7,531 bases of DNA, from positions 1 through 7,531 of the forward strand of contig DKYD01000072.1 in assembly GCA_002492335.1 (NCBI GenBank), given 5' to 3'. Both the position numbers and the translations under genes were made by a program. Each line of letters opens with the position of its first letter. Position 1 is the stretch's first letter. The DNA comes from Lachnospiraceae bacterium UBA7109 (lineage in GTDB: Bacteria > Bacillota > Clostridia > Lachnospirales > Lachnospiraceae). Shown in pieces: positions 1 to 5,709 of this stretch. Under the pieces are notes generated by a model. It was not told the origin of the DNA, did not search any database, and was given only the letters and a program-made list of their open reading frames with translations.

Positions 1-1
1 C

Positions 2-32
2 AGATAAATTTTTATCATACATGATTTTATCT
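2..32. other. Nested dyad in the AT-rich leader upstream of the Ltp lipoprotein gene
   Basis: AGATAAA (2-8) is complementary to TTTATCT (26-32). Inside them, ATCAT (14-18) and ATGAT (21-25) form a second dyad separated by AC, with five T bases bulged at 9-13. It lies about 125 bases before the lipoprotein start. It could be the end of a terminator for a gene to the left, or a small operator. The region is very AT-rich, so chance is a real alternative. Confidence 0.25.
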
Positions 33-107
33 AACAGTATTTTCATAATACATATATTGTACAGGAAGATACTATTATAAATTACTGGTAAATATTAGAA
101 ATAGTGT

Positions 108-116
108 GTTATGCTA
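108..116 (+). promoter_or_regulatory. Candidate extended -10 promoter element for the lipoprotein gene
   Basis: TGTTATGCT has the TGN extension followed by TATGCT, which matches TATAAT at 4 of 6 positions. No good -35 box stands 16-18 bases upstream, which extended -10 promoters can tolerate. Initiation near 123 would give a leader of about 35 bases. Another AT-rich -10-like stretch (TATTATAAA, 73-81) lies further upstream, so this assignment is weak. Apart from this and the dyad at 2-32, I see nothing else in 1-141. Confidence 0.25.
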
Positions 117-157
117 CGGCGTTAACATAAATAAAAAGAAAAGAGAGGAAATTGATT

Positions 158-1084
158 ATGAAAAAGAAAATTCTATCTACCTTATTGGTATCAACAATGA
201 TATTGTCACTAAGTGCATGTGGTAGCCCCACAAATTCTGCAAAAAATCTTGATAAGGACATTAAAGAAGCAGAAACGACTACGGGAGAAAATATACCTTC
301 ATTAGCCAAAGGAGAATATAAAGGATATACTTTTTTATACGATAACTCATGGGAGGTACGATCTAGCGAAGATGAAAAAATATTATATTTATACCCAACC
401 AATAATCATGCAGATGGACTTGTTATGCTAAACTATAACGAAGCATCTATAGGTGATGAACATGCAAACACCTTAATCTTTGCAGAAAATATGACAAAAA
501 GTGATAATGTAACAGAAGTAAGCTATAATTACGAGACGGAAGTTTCAGGTGTATTTGCAAGAAGAGTTGTATATACGCAATTAATTAACGAAACTGAATA
601 TGCCGTCGACTCATATCTCATTGCAAATGAATCTGAGGGAGTTCTGTATATCGGATTATGCACTCCCAAAAATTCTAATAACGATTATACGAGCGGCTTC
701 TTTAAAGTCTTATACACGCTAGAATATGTAGGAGATGTAAAAAACAAATATGACATCGAAGATTCTATAGAACAATCATCGACAACTTCTCGAATAACAG
801 TTGGACAGTCAAACGCTCTCTCTTCAGCAAGAAGTTATTTAGACACAATGGCTTTTTCTTATAGCGGACTGATCGAACAATTAGAATATGAAGGTTATTC
901 AACTGAAGACGCAACCTATGCAGCCGATAACTGTGATGCTGACTGGAATGAGCAGGCTGCTAAATCAGCACAATCTTATTTAGACACAATGTCCTTTTCT
1001 CGCTCAGGGCTAATTGAACAGTTGAAATATGGAGGATTTACACAGGAACAGGCAGAGTACGGAGTTTCTTCTGTAGGATACTAA
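158..1084 (+). CDS. Surface lipoprotein with two C-terminal Ltp repeats (possible superinfection-exclusion protein)
   Basis: This 308-residue protein begins with a lipoprotein signal: KKK, a hydrophobic stretch, then lipobox LSAC with the acylated cysteine at residue 21. It should be anchored on the outer face of the membrane. Residues about 45-195 form a domain I do not recognise. Residues about 218-264 and 265-308 are two similar repeats sharing SYLDTM-FS-SGLIEQL-Y-G, typical of the Ltp family (host cell surface-exposed lipoprotein). Ltp of Streptococcus thermophilus phage TP-J34 blocks DNA entry by other phages. A similar role here is inference, because this protein is much longer and has an extra domain. 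The start is the ATG at 158: AGAGAGGAA (142-150) stands 7 bases before it, whereas the in-frame TTG at 152 would sit directly against the ribosome site. The gene looks more AT-rich than the recombinase gene after it, which fits transferred cargo. Confidence 0.82.
   Translation: MKKKILSTLLVSTMILSLSACGSPTNSAKNLDKDIKEAETTTGENIPSLAKGEYKGYTFLYDNSWEVRSSEDEKILYLYPTNNHADGLVMLNYNEASIGDEHANTLIFAENMTKSDNVTEVSYNYETEVSGVFARRVVYTQLINETEYAVDSYLIANESEGVLYIGLCTPKNSNNDYTSGFFKVLYTLEYVGDVKNKYDIEDSIEQSSTTSRITVGQSNALSSARSYLDTMAFSYSGLIEQLEYEGYSTEDATYAADNCDADWNEQAAKSAQSYLDTMSFSRSGLIEQLKYGGFTQEQAEYGVSSVGY
809..1081 (+). repeat. Tandem Ltp repeat, two units of about 47 codons
   Basis: The two units are offset by 141 bases, exactly 47 codons. 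An identical 16-base stretch, TTATTTAGACACAATG, occurs at 835-850 and 976-991, followed by diverged but clearly related sequence. The conservation at the DNA level points to internal duplication within the lipoprotein gene. The second unit ends at the stop codon. Confidence 0.85.
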
Positions 1085-1092
1085 TACAAAAA

Positions 1093-1116
1093 CCGCCCCT
1101 GCGCTAACAGGAACGG
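1093..1116 (+). terminator. Hairpin after the lipoprotein gene, probable weak terminator
   Basis: CCG (1093-1095) pairs with CGG (1114-1116), and CCTG (1098-1101) pairs with CAGG (1108-1111), with a 2x2 internal loop and a 6-base loop. It starts 9 bases after the stop codon. Only CTTT follows it, so termination may be inefficient. Its right side (AACAGG, then GGCTTTCA after three bases) resembles the hairpin after the recombinase gene. Confidence 0.45.
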
Positions 1117-1127
1117 CTTTCATAGAC

Positions 1128-1159
1128 TGTATTCCCGAAGGTCGACACAGTGTATTCCC
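1128..1159 (+). repeat. TGTATTCCC direct repeat flanking the upstream att-like sequence
   Basis: TGTATTCCC occurs at 1128-1136 and again at 1151-1159, 23 bases apart. The second copy overlaps the last two bases of the att-like repeat at 1138-1152. ACTGT (1126-1130) and ACAGT (1147-1151) also form a small dyad. The arrangement could be recombinase binding sites of an att half, but no function is shown by the sequence. Confidence 0.5.
1138..1152 (+). repeat. att-like 15-base repeat, upstream copy
   Basis: AAGGTCGACACAGTG matches AAGGTTGACACAGTG at 2795-2809 in 14 of 15 bases, in direct orientation. The two copies flank the recombinase gene. The downstream copy lies at the junction with a truncated host gene, so this copy is a candidate attachment site of the same recombinase or a relic of an earlier insertion. 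The match is direct observation, and the att role is inference. Confidence 0.55.
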
Positions 1160-1180
1160 AAATTCATTGTATCATCTTCG

Positions 1181-1209
1181 GTGACAGGTGGCAAGAGACC
1201 ATCTGTATT
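1181..1209 (+). promoter_or_regulatory. Candidate promoter for the serine recombinase
   Basis: GTGACA (1181-1186) matches the -35 consensus at 5 of 6 positions. TGTATT (1204-1209) matches the -10 consensus at 4 of 6, and the spacer is 17 bases. Transcription would start near 1216, about 37 bases before the recombinase ATG. This is a pattern match only. Confidence 0.3.
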
Positions 1210-1236
1210 TTTTATACCCCAAAATCATACATTTAC

Positions 1237-1245
1237 AAAGGAAGG
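1237..1245 (+). promoter_or_regulatory. Ribosome binding site of the recombinase, fixes the start at 1253
   Basis: AAAGGAAGG ends 7 bases before the ATG at 1253. The in-frame GTG at 1181 has no comparable site and would add 24 residues that do not resemble a resolvase N terminus. Confidence 0.75.
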
Positions 1246-1252
1246 TGTTATC

Positions 1253-2737
1253 ATGCAGCAACGATATGGTTATGGTTATGTACGCGTGTCTACAGATAAG
1301 CAGGAAGAACTCTCTCCCGACTCCCAGGAGAATCTCATCCGGGAATATGGAAAGAAAAATAATATCGTCATTTTAAAAATCTTTTTTGAAATCGGCGTTT
1401 CTGGACGATCTGCTGATAAACGGCCGGCATTTCAGGAGATGATCGGCTCTGCTAAATCCAAGGAACATCCAGTTGACGTTATCCTTGTCTGGAAATACAG
1501 CCGGTTTGCCCGGAATCAGGAAGAAAGTATTGTATATAAATCCCTTCTAAAGAAACAAAACAATGTGGATGTACTCAGCATATCAGAACCCTTAATTGAC
1601 GGTCCTTTCGGAAGTTTGATTGAACGTATCATTGAATGGATGGACGAATACTACTCTATCCGGTTATCCGGTGAGGTCTTTCGCGGTATGAAAGAAAATG
1701 CCATGCGCGGAGCTTTTCAGGCGCGCCCACCTCTTGGATATCGTATCTCTGAGCAGGGAAAGCCTCCCGTTATCGTCCCGGAAGAAGCAGAACTTATCAG
1801 ACTCATCTTCCATAAATATGCAAATGAAAAGCTTGGCTTTTTTGATATAGCACGCTATCTAAATTCCCGTGGATTTCTAACAGCTCACGGCAAGCCGTTT
1901 GAGCGCCGTTCCATCGAATATATCATACAAAACCCAATGTATTGCGGTATGATCCGCTGGAATCGGACACATAACGCATCTAATGAAATCAAAGATCCGT
2001 CCGAGTGGATTGTTGTTGATGGAGAACATGAACCAATCATTTCCAAAGAACTATACGAAGCGGCTCAGGAACGTCTGAGAAGCACCTACAAGCCATCCGG
2101 TACACGCCCCTCTTCCACTTACCGTCATTGGCTGTCCGGGCTGCTGAAATGCCCGGATTGCGGCCGCACGCTAACCGCCTGCACGATGCGGCGCCGGAAT
2201 GGTGAAAAATACTCCTACTTCTCCTGCTATGGATACAGCAAAGGAAAATGTAAAAAACCGAACGGCATCAGCTCCCTTGTACTGGAAAAAGAGGTCATGA
2301 ACAGCCTCAGGGAAATTCTTGACACCAAAACGATCGAATATGAACTGCGGAACTACGAACCTGTTGAAATCACAAACGAATATCAGACCTTGCAGAAGCG
2401 CCTTGACGGACTCATACATAAAGAAGAACGTATTAAAGCATCTTACCGTGAGGGTATCGACACCTTAGAGGAATACAGGGAAAATAAGCAGCTTATACAG
2501 GAAGAACGTGAACGGTTGAATTCACAGCTTAAAGAACTGTCCGACAGTGAATCCGAAAAAGAAACAGCCCCGGACTCTCAGGCTATGCTTAAGAGAGTCC
2601 AGAGCATCTATACCATTCTTGAATCAGACAAATATACGACAGCACAGAAGAATGAAGCCTTAAAACAAATTGTAGACAAGATAATCTACAACCGTCGGGA
2701 AAATACTCTGAAAATCTATTTTTTCTATTACACATGA
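1253..2737 (+). CDS. Large serine recombinase (site-specific integrase/excisionase)
   Basis: This 494-residue protein should catalyse integration and excision of a mobile element by cutting att sites through a serine-DNA intermediate. The resolvase domain (about 4-150) opens with YGYVRVSTDKQ, where S13 is the expected nucleophile, and contains the active-site arginine region WKYSRFARN. A long helix region (ERIIEWMDEYYS) leads into the recombinase domain from about 158 (PPLGYRI). A zinc ribbon follows, with C300, C303, C325 and C333 as likely ligands. A charged coiled-coil-like stretch (about 376-436) precedes the C terminus, as in large serine integrases. The size is normal for the family and the frame is intact. 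The stop lies 57 bases before an att-like sequence (2795-2809), the usual place for such a gene, and a second att-like copy lies upstream. No excision factor or relaxase is visible in the window. I cannot assign a specific family member such as TnpX or TndX. Confidence 0.93.
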   Translation: MQQRYGYGYVRVSTDKQEELSPDSQENLIREYGKKNNIVILKIFFEIGVSGRSADKRPAFQEMIGSAKSKEHPVDVILVWKYSRFARNQEESIVYKSLLKKQNNVDVLSISEPLIDGPFGSLIERIIEWMDEYYSIRLSGEVFRGMKENAMRGAFQARPPLGYRISEQGKPPVIVPEEAELIRLIFHKYANEKLGFFDIARYLNSRGFLTAHGKPFERRSIEYIIQNPMYCGMIRWNRTHNASNEIKDPSEWIVVDGEHEPIISKELYEAAQERLRSTYKPSGTRPSSTYRHWLSGLLKCPDCGRTLTACTMRRRNGEKYSYFSCYGYSKGKCKKPNGISSLVLEKEVMNSLREILDTKTIEYELRNYEPVEITNEYQTLQKRLDGLIHKEERIKASYREGIDTLEEYRENKQLIQEERERLNSQLKELSDSESEKETAPDSQAMLKRVQSIYTILESDKYTTAQKNEALKQIVDKIIYNRRENTLKIYFFYYT

Positions 2738-2739
2738 TT

Positions 2740-2774
2740 GCCCTGAACCCCTTGTAAACAGGGGCTTTCAGGGC
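2740..2774 (+). terminator. Strong hairpin after the recombinase gene
   Basis: GCCCTGAA (2740-2747) pairs with TTCAGGGC (2767-2774), and CCCC (2748-2751) pairs with GGGG (2761-2764). There is a 2-base bulge at 2765-2766 and a 9-base loop. It starts 2 bases after the stop codon. The following sequence (ACTTTATAGG) is a poor T-run, so it may also act as a 3' stabiliser or insulator at the element end. Confidence 0.6.
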
Positions 2775-2794
2775 ACTTTATAGGTTGCGACAAA

Positions 2795-2809
2795 AAGGTT
2801 GACACAGTG
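2795..2809 (+). repeat. att-like 15-base repeat at the element/host-gene junction
   Basis: AAGGTTGACACAGTG is the downstream copy of the repeat at 1138-1152. Within it the sequence passes into host coding sequence: ACACAGTGGGGAAGT reads TQWGS in the frame of the truncated downstream gene. That makes it a good candidate for attR. The exact crossover bases cannot be placed from one junction. Confidence 0.6.
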
Positions 2810-3185
2810 GGGAAGTAAATCTCTGGGAGACCAGGGCTACACCCCTATTGAAATCCTCCGTTATTATTATGGCGATAATATGTACATTAACACTGCCGAG
2901 GCCATCTCCGGTATTCCATCTTCATGGCCCGGTTATAATCTGACTCAGGGATCCACCGGCGACAAAGTACGTCAGATGCAGGAACAACTTGCCGTCATCT
3001 CTAACGCCTATCCTGCAATTCCCAGACTTACTGCTGACGGCATCTTTGGTCCGGCAACGGAAGCCGCAGTAAGAGAATTTCAGTCTGTATTCGGGCTGCC
3101 TGTCACCGGAATTGTAGATTATCCGACCTGGTACAAAATCTCTGAAATCTATGTCGGAGTGTCAAGAATTGCAGAGCTGACATAG
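2799..3185 (+). pseudogene. C-terminal fragment of a SpoIID-like/peptidoglycan-binding protein, cut off by the insertion
   Basis: About 127 residues remain. The fragment opens with TQWGSKSLGDQGYTPIEILRYYYGD, like the end of a SpoIID-type domain, where the usual motif is GMSQWG followed by an IL-YY-G segment. A peptidoglycan-binding domain (about residues 48-113 of the fragment) follows, with GSTGDKVRQMQ, DGIFGPATEAAVREFQ and GIVDYPTWYKI. Intact relatives are several hundred residues long and start with a SpoIID-like region. Here the frame meets a TAG at 2781-2783, and there is no convincing start codon or ribosome site. The TTG at 2799 is part of the att-like repeat. The missing front should lie left of the window. 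Whether the fragment is translated is unknown. It ends 81 bases from the convergent response regulator gene. Confidence 0.8.
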
Positions 3186-3221
3186 GTCTTTTTTACATTG
3201 CAAAAATGTATATATCAGACA

Positions 3222-3254
3222 GGGAGCCCGTATATGAATCATAATCCGGCTCCC
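3222..3254. terminator. Hairpin between convergent genes, probable bidirectional terminator
   Basis: GGGAGCC (3222-3228) pairs perfectly with GGCTCCC (3248-3254) around a 19-base loop. On the + strand TTTAAA follows. It lies 12 bases beyond the stop of the response regulator on the - strand and 36 bases beyond the stop of the peptidoglycan-binding fragment. The T-runs are modest, but the position between convergent ends supports a terminator. Confidence 0.6.
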
Positions 3255-3266
3255 TTTAAATCTCGC

Positions 3267-3998
3267 TTACAGATTCTTTCGATATTTACTCGGAGTTAAA
3301 CCTATCACTTTTTTAAATACTTTCGTAAAATAAGAATAATCTTTATATCCAACCATTTCTGCAATCTCTTCAACCGAAAGTGCTTCATCAGCCAACAACT
3401 CCTTTGCCTTCTGCATCCGTTTCAATGCAATATATTCAGAAAAAGAAAATCCAAGTTCTTCTTTCAGCATTGTACTCAACCTCCCGGTACTCATAAAATA
3501 TTTGTCTGCAAGATCCGTCAGGTTGATGTTTTCGGTATAATTTTGCCGTATTTCTTCAATAATGCGTTTTATAGTTGTGACATTCGCAGATTCCGGTGTT
3601 TCCTCTTCTGATATATTCCATTCTTCCCGAAGCGTATTTAAAATTCCATCAAAAACCTCTTCCAGTTTCTCCTGCTCCACCGGTTTCAGAAGATAATCTG
3701 CCGCTCCAAATCGGATTGCACGCTGCGCATACTCAAACTCTGCATATCCACTGATTAAAACAACTTTGGTATTCAGGTTCTTTTCCCTGATTTTCTCAAG
3801 CAACTGTAATCCATCCATACCCGGCATACGAATATCTGTCATCAGAACATCCGGTTTCAGCCTCTCAACTTCCTCCATGGCCATCACTCCATTGCTTACT
3901 TCGGCCACAACCTGAAAAGGCGCTCCTGTTTTTTCTATCAGCTTTTTCAACCCCATAATAACCCATATTTCATCATCCGCTAATATAATTTTATACAT
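3267..3998 (-). CDS. Response regulator with receiver and AraC-type DNA-binding domains (YesN-like)
   Basis: This 243-residue cytoplasmic regulator is the likely partner of the kinase gene just upstream. The receiver domain (about 1-120) shows the acidic pair D8/D9, the phosphorylated aspartate D55 in TDIRMPGMDG, S83 and K105 (LLKP). The AraC-type domain (about 145-243) has two helix-turn-helix units, the second with the typical ending VGYKDYSYFTKVFKKVIGLTPSKYRK. It is shorter than the roughly 350-540 residues of many YesN proteins, because little lies between the two domains. The start is the ATG at 3998, where GGAGAG stands 7 bases upstream and the receiver strand begins at once (MYKIILADDE). 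The longer frame from 4037 would add 13 residues unlike a receiver. The start overlaps the kinase stop by 8 bases. Targets are unknown; the operon itself or nearby transport genes are the first guess. Confidence 0.93.
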   Translation of the reverse strand: MYKIILADDEIWVIMGLKKLIEKTGAPFQVVAEVSNGVMAMEEVERLKPDVLMTDIRMPGMDGLQLLEKIREKNLNTKVVLISGYAEFEYAQRAIRFGAADYLLKPVEQEKLEEVFDGILNTLREEWNISEEETPESANVTTIKRIIEEIRQNYTENINLTDLADKYFMSTGRLSTMLKEELGFSFSEYIALKRMQKAKELLADEALSVEEIAEMVGYKDYSYFTKVFKKVIGLTPSKYRKNL

Positions 3999-5709
3999 TT
4001 TTTCTCTCTCCGTTTTTAACCGTATCGGGAAGAACAATCGTAACCTTTGTTCCCTTTTGTGGAATACTTTCTATATCAAATGTCATTTTATCATCATAGA
4101 ATAATCTCAGTCTTTGATAAATGTTAGCGATTCCAATCCCTTTTGTACTTTCCTTTGACTTCAGTGTATCAAGCACTTGTTTTAAAGTTTCTGCATCCAT
4201 ACCGCAGCCATTGTCTTCTACAACAAACCGCATATAAGTGTCATTCATTTTCTCAACTATAACACTTACTTCTCCTTCATCAAGCTTACGTTCCAGTCCG
4301 TGAAATACCGCATTCTCAACCAACGGCTGAAGAATCAGCTTTATTACAGGCGTTTTTGCCACCTCATCTTCCATTTGAATCCTCACATTCATCTTTCCCA
4401 TGAAACGATATTCTATGATTTCAGCATACTCCTTAATATATGCAACCTCTTGTTCTACTGTAACAATATTTTCACTTTTGGCAGCATAACGGAACATATG
4501 GGACAATGCCATTGTCATACCTGCAATATCATCAGCGTCATGATATAACGCCATCGATCGAATACATTCAAATGTATTATACAAAAAATGTGGATTCATC
4601 TGATTACGGTATGCCAATACCTCCAGTTGGTTCTTCGCAAGCTCCGTCTCATATGTCTTCTTCAGGGAATCTTTAACCTTCCTGTCTAATGCTGCTTTTT
4701 CATCCAGCATATGATTCAGACTTTGCACCACTGTTCCAATCTCATCTTTTCGGTTTGTACTCATACGAGCCTCCGGGTGTAAGATAATCCGTGTTACAAA
4801 TGAATCAATCCGACTAATTGGAATAATCATTCTTTTATAACAAAAATACAGAAGAATAACAATAAGTAATGCTGCCACTGCAAAAATCACCATAATACTA
4901 TAATACCAGCCATTCGACTCCTCTGTCATCTCATTCCCGGGAATTCGATCCACAATCTTCCACCCTTCAATTCCTGCTTCCTCCTGCAAAACATAACGGT
5001 CGCTGTCACTTTCGAGTCTGCTCTTTTCCAGTTCCCCCGGTATTTCAGCTCCTGCTGATGCAACAACCCACCCGGCCGGATCCAAAAGATAGACTTCTGT
5101 TTTCTCCGTAATTGCCTTTTCTTTTAAGATATCCTTCAGACTGTCGGTTCGCATAACCAGAACACTCAGGCCTATCTGCTTGCCATATTCTTTACTGTAC
5201 AAGTCAAAAACAGGAAAAGAAATCATATAATATTCCAGTTGATTGTACTGATATATATATATATTGCTGAATTTCATCCCGTCCTGCCACAAACCTGTAA
5301 ATTGCTTTTCTTCTATTTCACCAACATCTTTTCCCATGCTGGCAATCCTGTTCATATCTGCATCATATAAAGATACTCCTATTATATCCTCTTCTAATAG
5401 TAATGTATTGGAATAAACTGTTTCCAGCACATCATTATGTATTGCATATTCACTTGGATTCATCCTGAAATATTCATATACTGTAGGTGAATAAACAAGT
5501 GATGACGCAATATGGTTGACAGACTCACAGAATAATTCTACTTCACTTTGAATCTGAGACACGATCTGCTTATTTGTATTTAATACATTATTCCGGTTAG
5601 AATCCATAACATAATTTACCATACTGATATATGCGTTCAACAATACAAGCAGTATAATGCCTGCTAACAATGACATCTGCCGAAACAGGCTGTTTCTTAA
5701 TTTATTCAT
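3991..5709 (-). CDS. Membrane sensor histidine kinase, YesM/LytS type
   Basis: This 572-residue kinase should sense an extracellular signal and phosphorylate the response regulator encoded next. A first membrane segment (about 12-31) and a second (about 270-291) enclose an outside domain of about 235 residues, probably of Cache type. A HAMP-like linker (about 292-350) and a His_kinase domain follow, with the motif NQMNPHFLYNTFE, where H374 is the likely phosphorylated residue. The ATPase domain shows the N box LVENAVFHG (N466), the G1 box DNGCGMD (D499) and the G2-like KGIGIAN. All key residues are present. The ATG at 5709 overlaps the stop of the solute-binding gene by 8 bases (ATGAATAA), and the gene's own stop overlaps the regulator start by 8 bases, so translation is probably coupled. 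YesM/YesN pairs typically control carbohydrate uptake and breakdown genes. The ligand here is not evident. Confidence 0.93.
   Translation of the reverse strand: MNKLRNSLFRQMSLLAGIILLVLLNAYISMVNYVMDSNRNNVLNTNKQIVSQIQSEVELFCESVNHIASSLVYSPTVYEYFRMNPSEYAIHNDVLETVYSNTLLLEEDIIGVSLYDADMNRIASMGKDVGEIEEKQFTGLWQDGMKFSNIYIYQYNQLEYYMISFPVFDLYSKEYGKQIGLSVLVMRTDSLKDILKEKAITEKTEVYLLDPAGWVVASAGAEIPGELEKSRLESDSDRYVLQEEAGIEGWKIVDRIPGNEMTEESNGWYYSIMVIFAVAALLIVILLYFCYKRMIIPISRIDSFVTRIILHPEARMSTNRKDEIGTVVQSLNHMLDEKAALDRKVKDSLKKTYETELAKNQLEVLAYRNQMNPHFLYNTFECIRSMALYHDADDIAGMTMALSHMFRYAAKSENIVTVEQEVAYIKEYAEIIEYRFMGKMNVRIQMEDEVAKTPVIKLILQPLVENAVFHGLERKLDEGEVSVIVEKMNDTYMRFVVEDNGCGMDAETLKQVLDTLKSKESTKGIGIANIYQRLRLFYDDKMTFDIESIPQKGTKVTIVLPDTVKNGERKNV
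5251..5264. repeat. (AT)7 dinucleotide tract inside the kinase gene
   Basis: Seven AT units lie in the part encoding the outside sensor domain, read on the - strand as the alternating residues IYIY. A change of one unit would shift the frame and truncate the kinase. A tract this short in AT-rich DNA may be chance. Confidence 0.8.

Larger units (their letters stand above)
1..2809 (+). mobile_element. Right-hand part of an integrated element with Ltp lipoprotein and serine recombinase (left end outside the window)
   Basis: A serine recombinase lies directly inside an att-like junction, and the gene beyond that junction starts in mid-protein. Together these indicate an insertion whose right end is near 2795-2809. 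No matching front half of the broken gene occurs in 1-1250, so the left end should be beyond the window and the lipoprotein gene would be cargo. Alternatively the unit from 1138 to 2809 is a separate small insertion of about 1.66 kb. No conjugation, replication or phage structural gene is visible, so the element class is unknown. Confidence 0.5.

Noticed and set aside
152..157. TTG start for the lipoprotein
   Set aside because: The ribosome site at 142-150 would be almost in contact with it. The ATG at 158 has normal spacing and starts a standard lipoprotein signal.
109..402. - strand frame of 97 codons opposite the lipoprotein gene
   Set aside because: It overlaps a convincing gene, has no recognisable domain, and its composition is that of an antisense shadow.
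809..1081. Ltp DNA repeats as a possible CRISPR-like or variable-number array
   Set aside because: There are only two units, both coding and in frame, and they match a known protein repeat family.
1181..1252. Upstream GTG start giving a 518-residue recombinase
   Set aside because: There is no ribosome site before 1181, the extra 24 residues do not resemble a resolvase, and a strong site precedes the ATG at 1253.
1188..1376. + strand frame of 62 codons across the recombinase start
   Set aside because: It lies out of frame within the recombinase gene and has no domain or ribosome site. It is a shadow frame.
2171..2419. - strand frame of 82 codons opposite the recombinase zinc ribbon
   Set aside because: It is antisense to a conserved domain and has no support of its own.
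2799..3185. Reading this as a complete small peptidoglycan-binding protein starting at TTG 2799
   Set aside because: The TTG is part of the att-like repeat, no ribosome site precedes it, and the protein begins in the middle of a known domain motif.
3999..4037. Longer start for the response regulator
   Set aside because: The added 13 residues overlap the kinase end in another frame and do not belong to a receiver fold. GGAGAG is well placed for the ATG at 3998.
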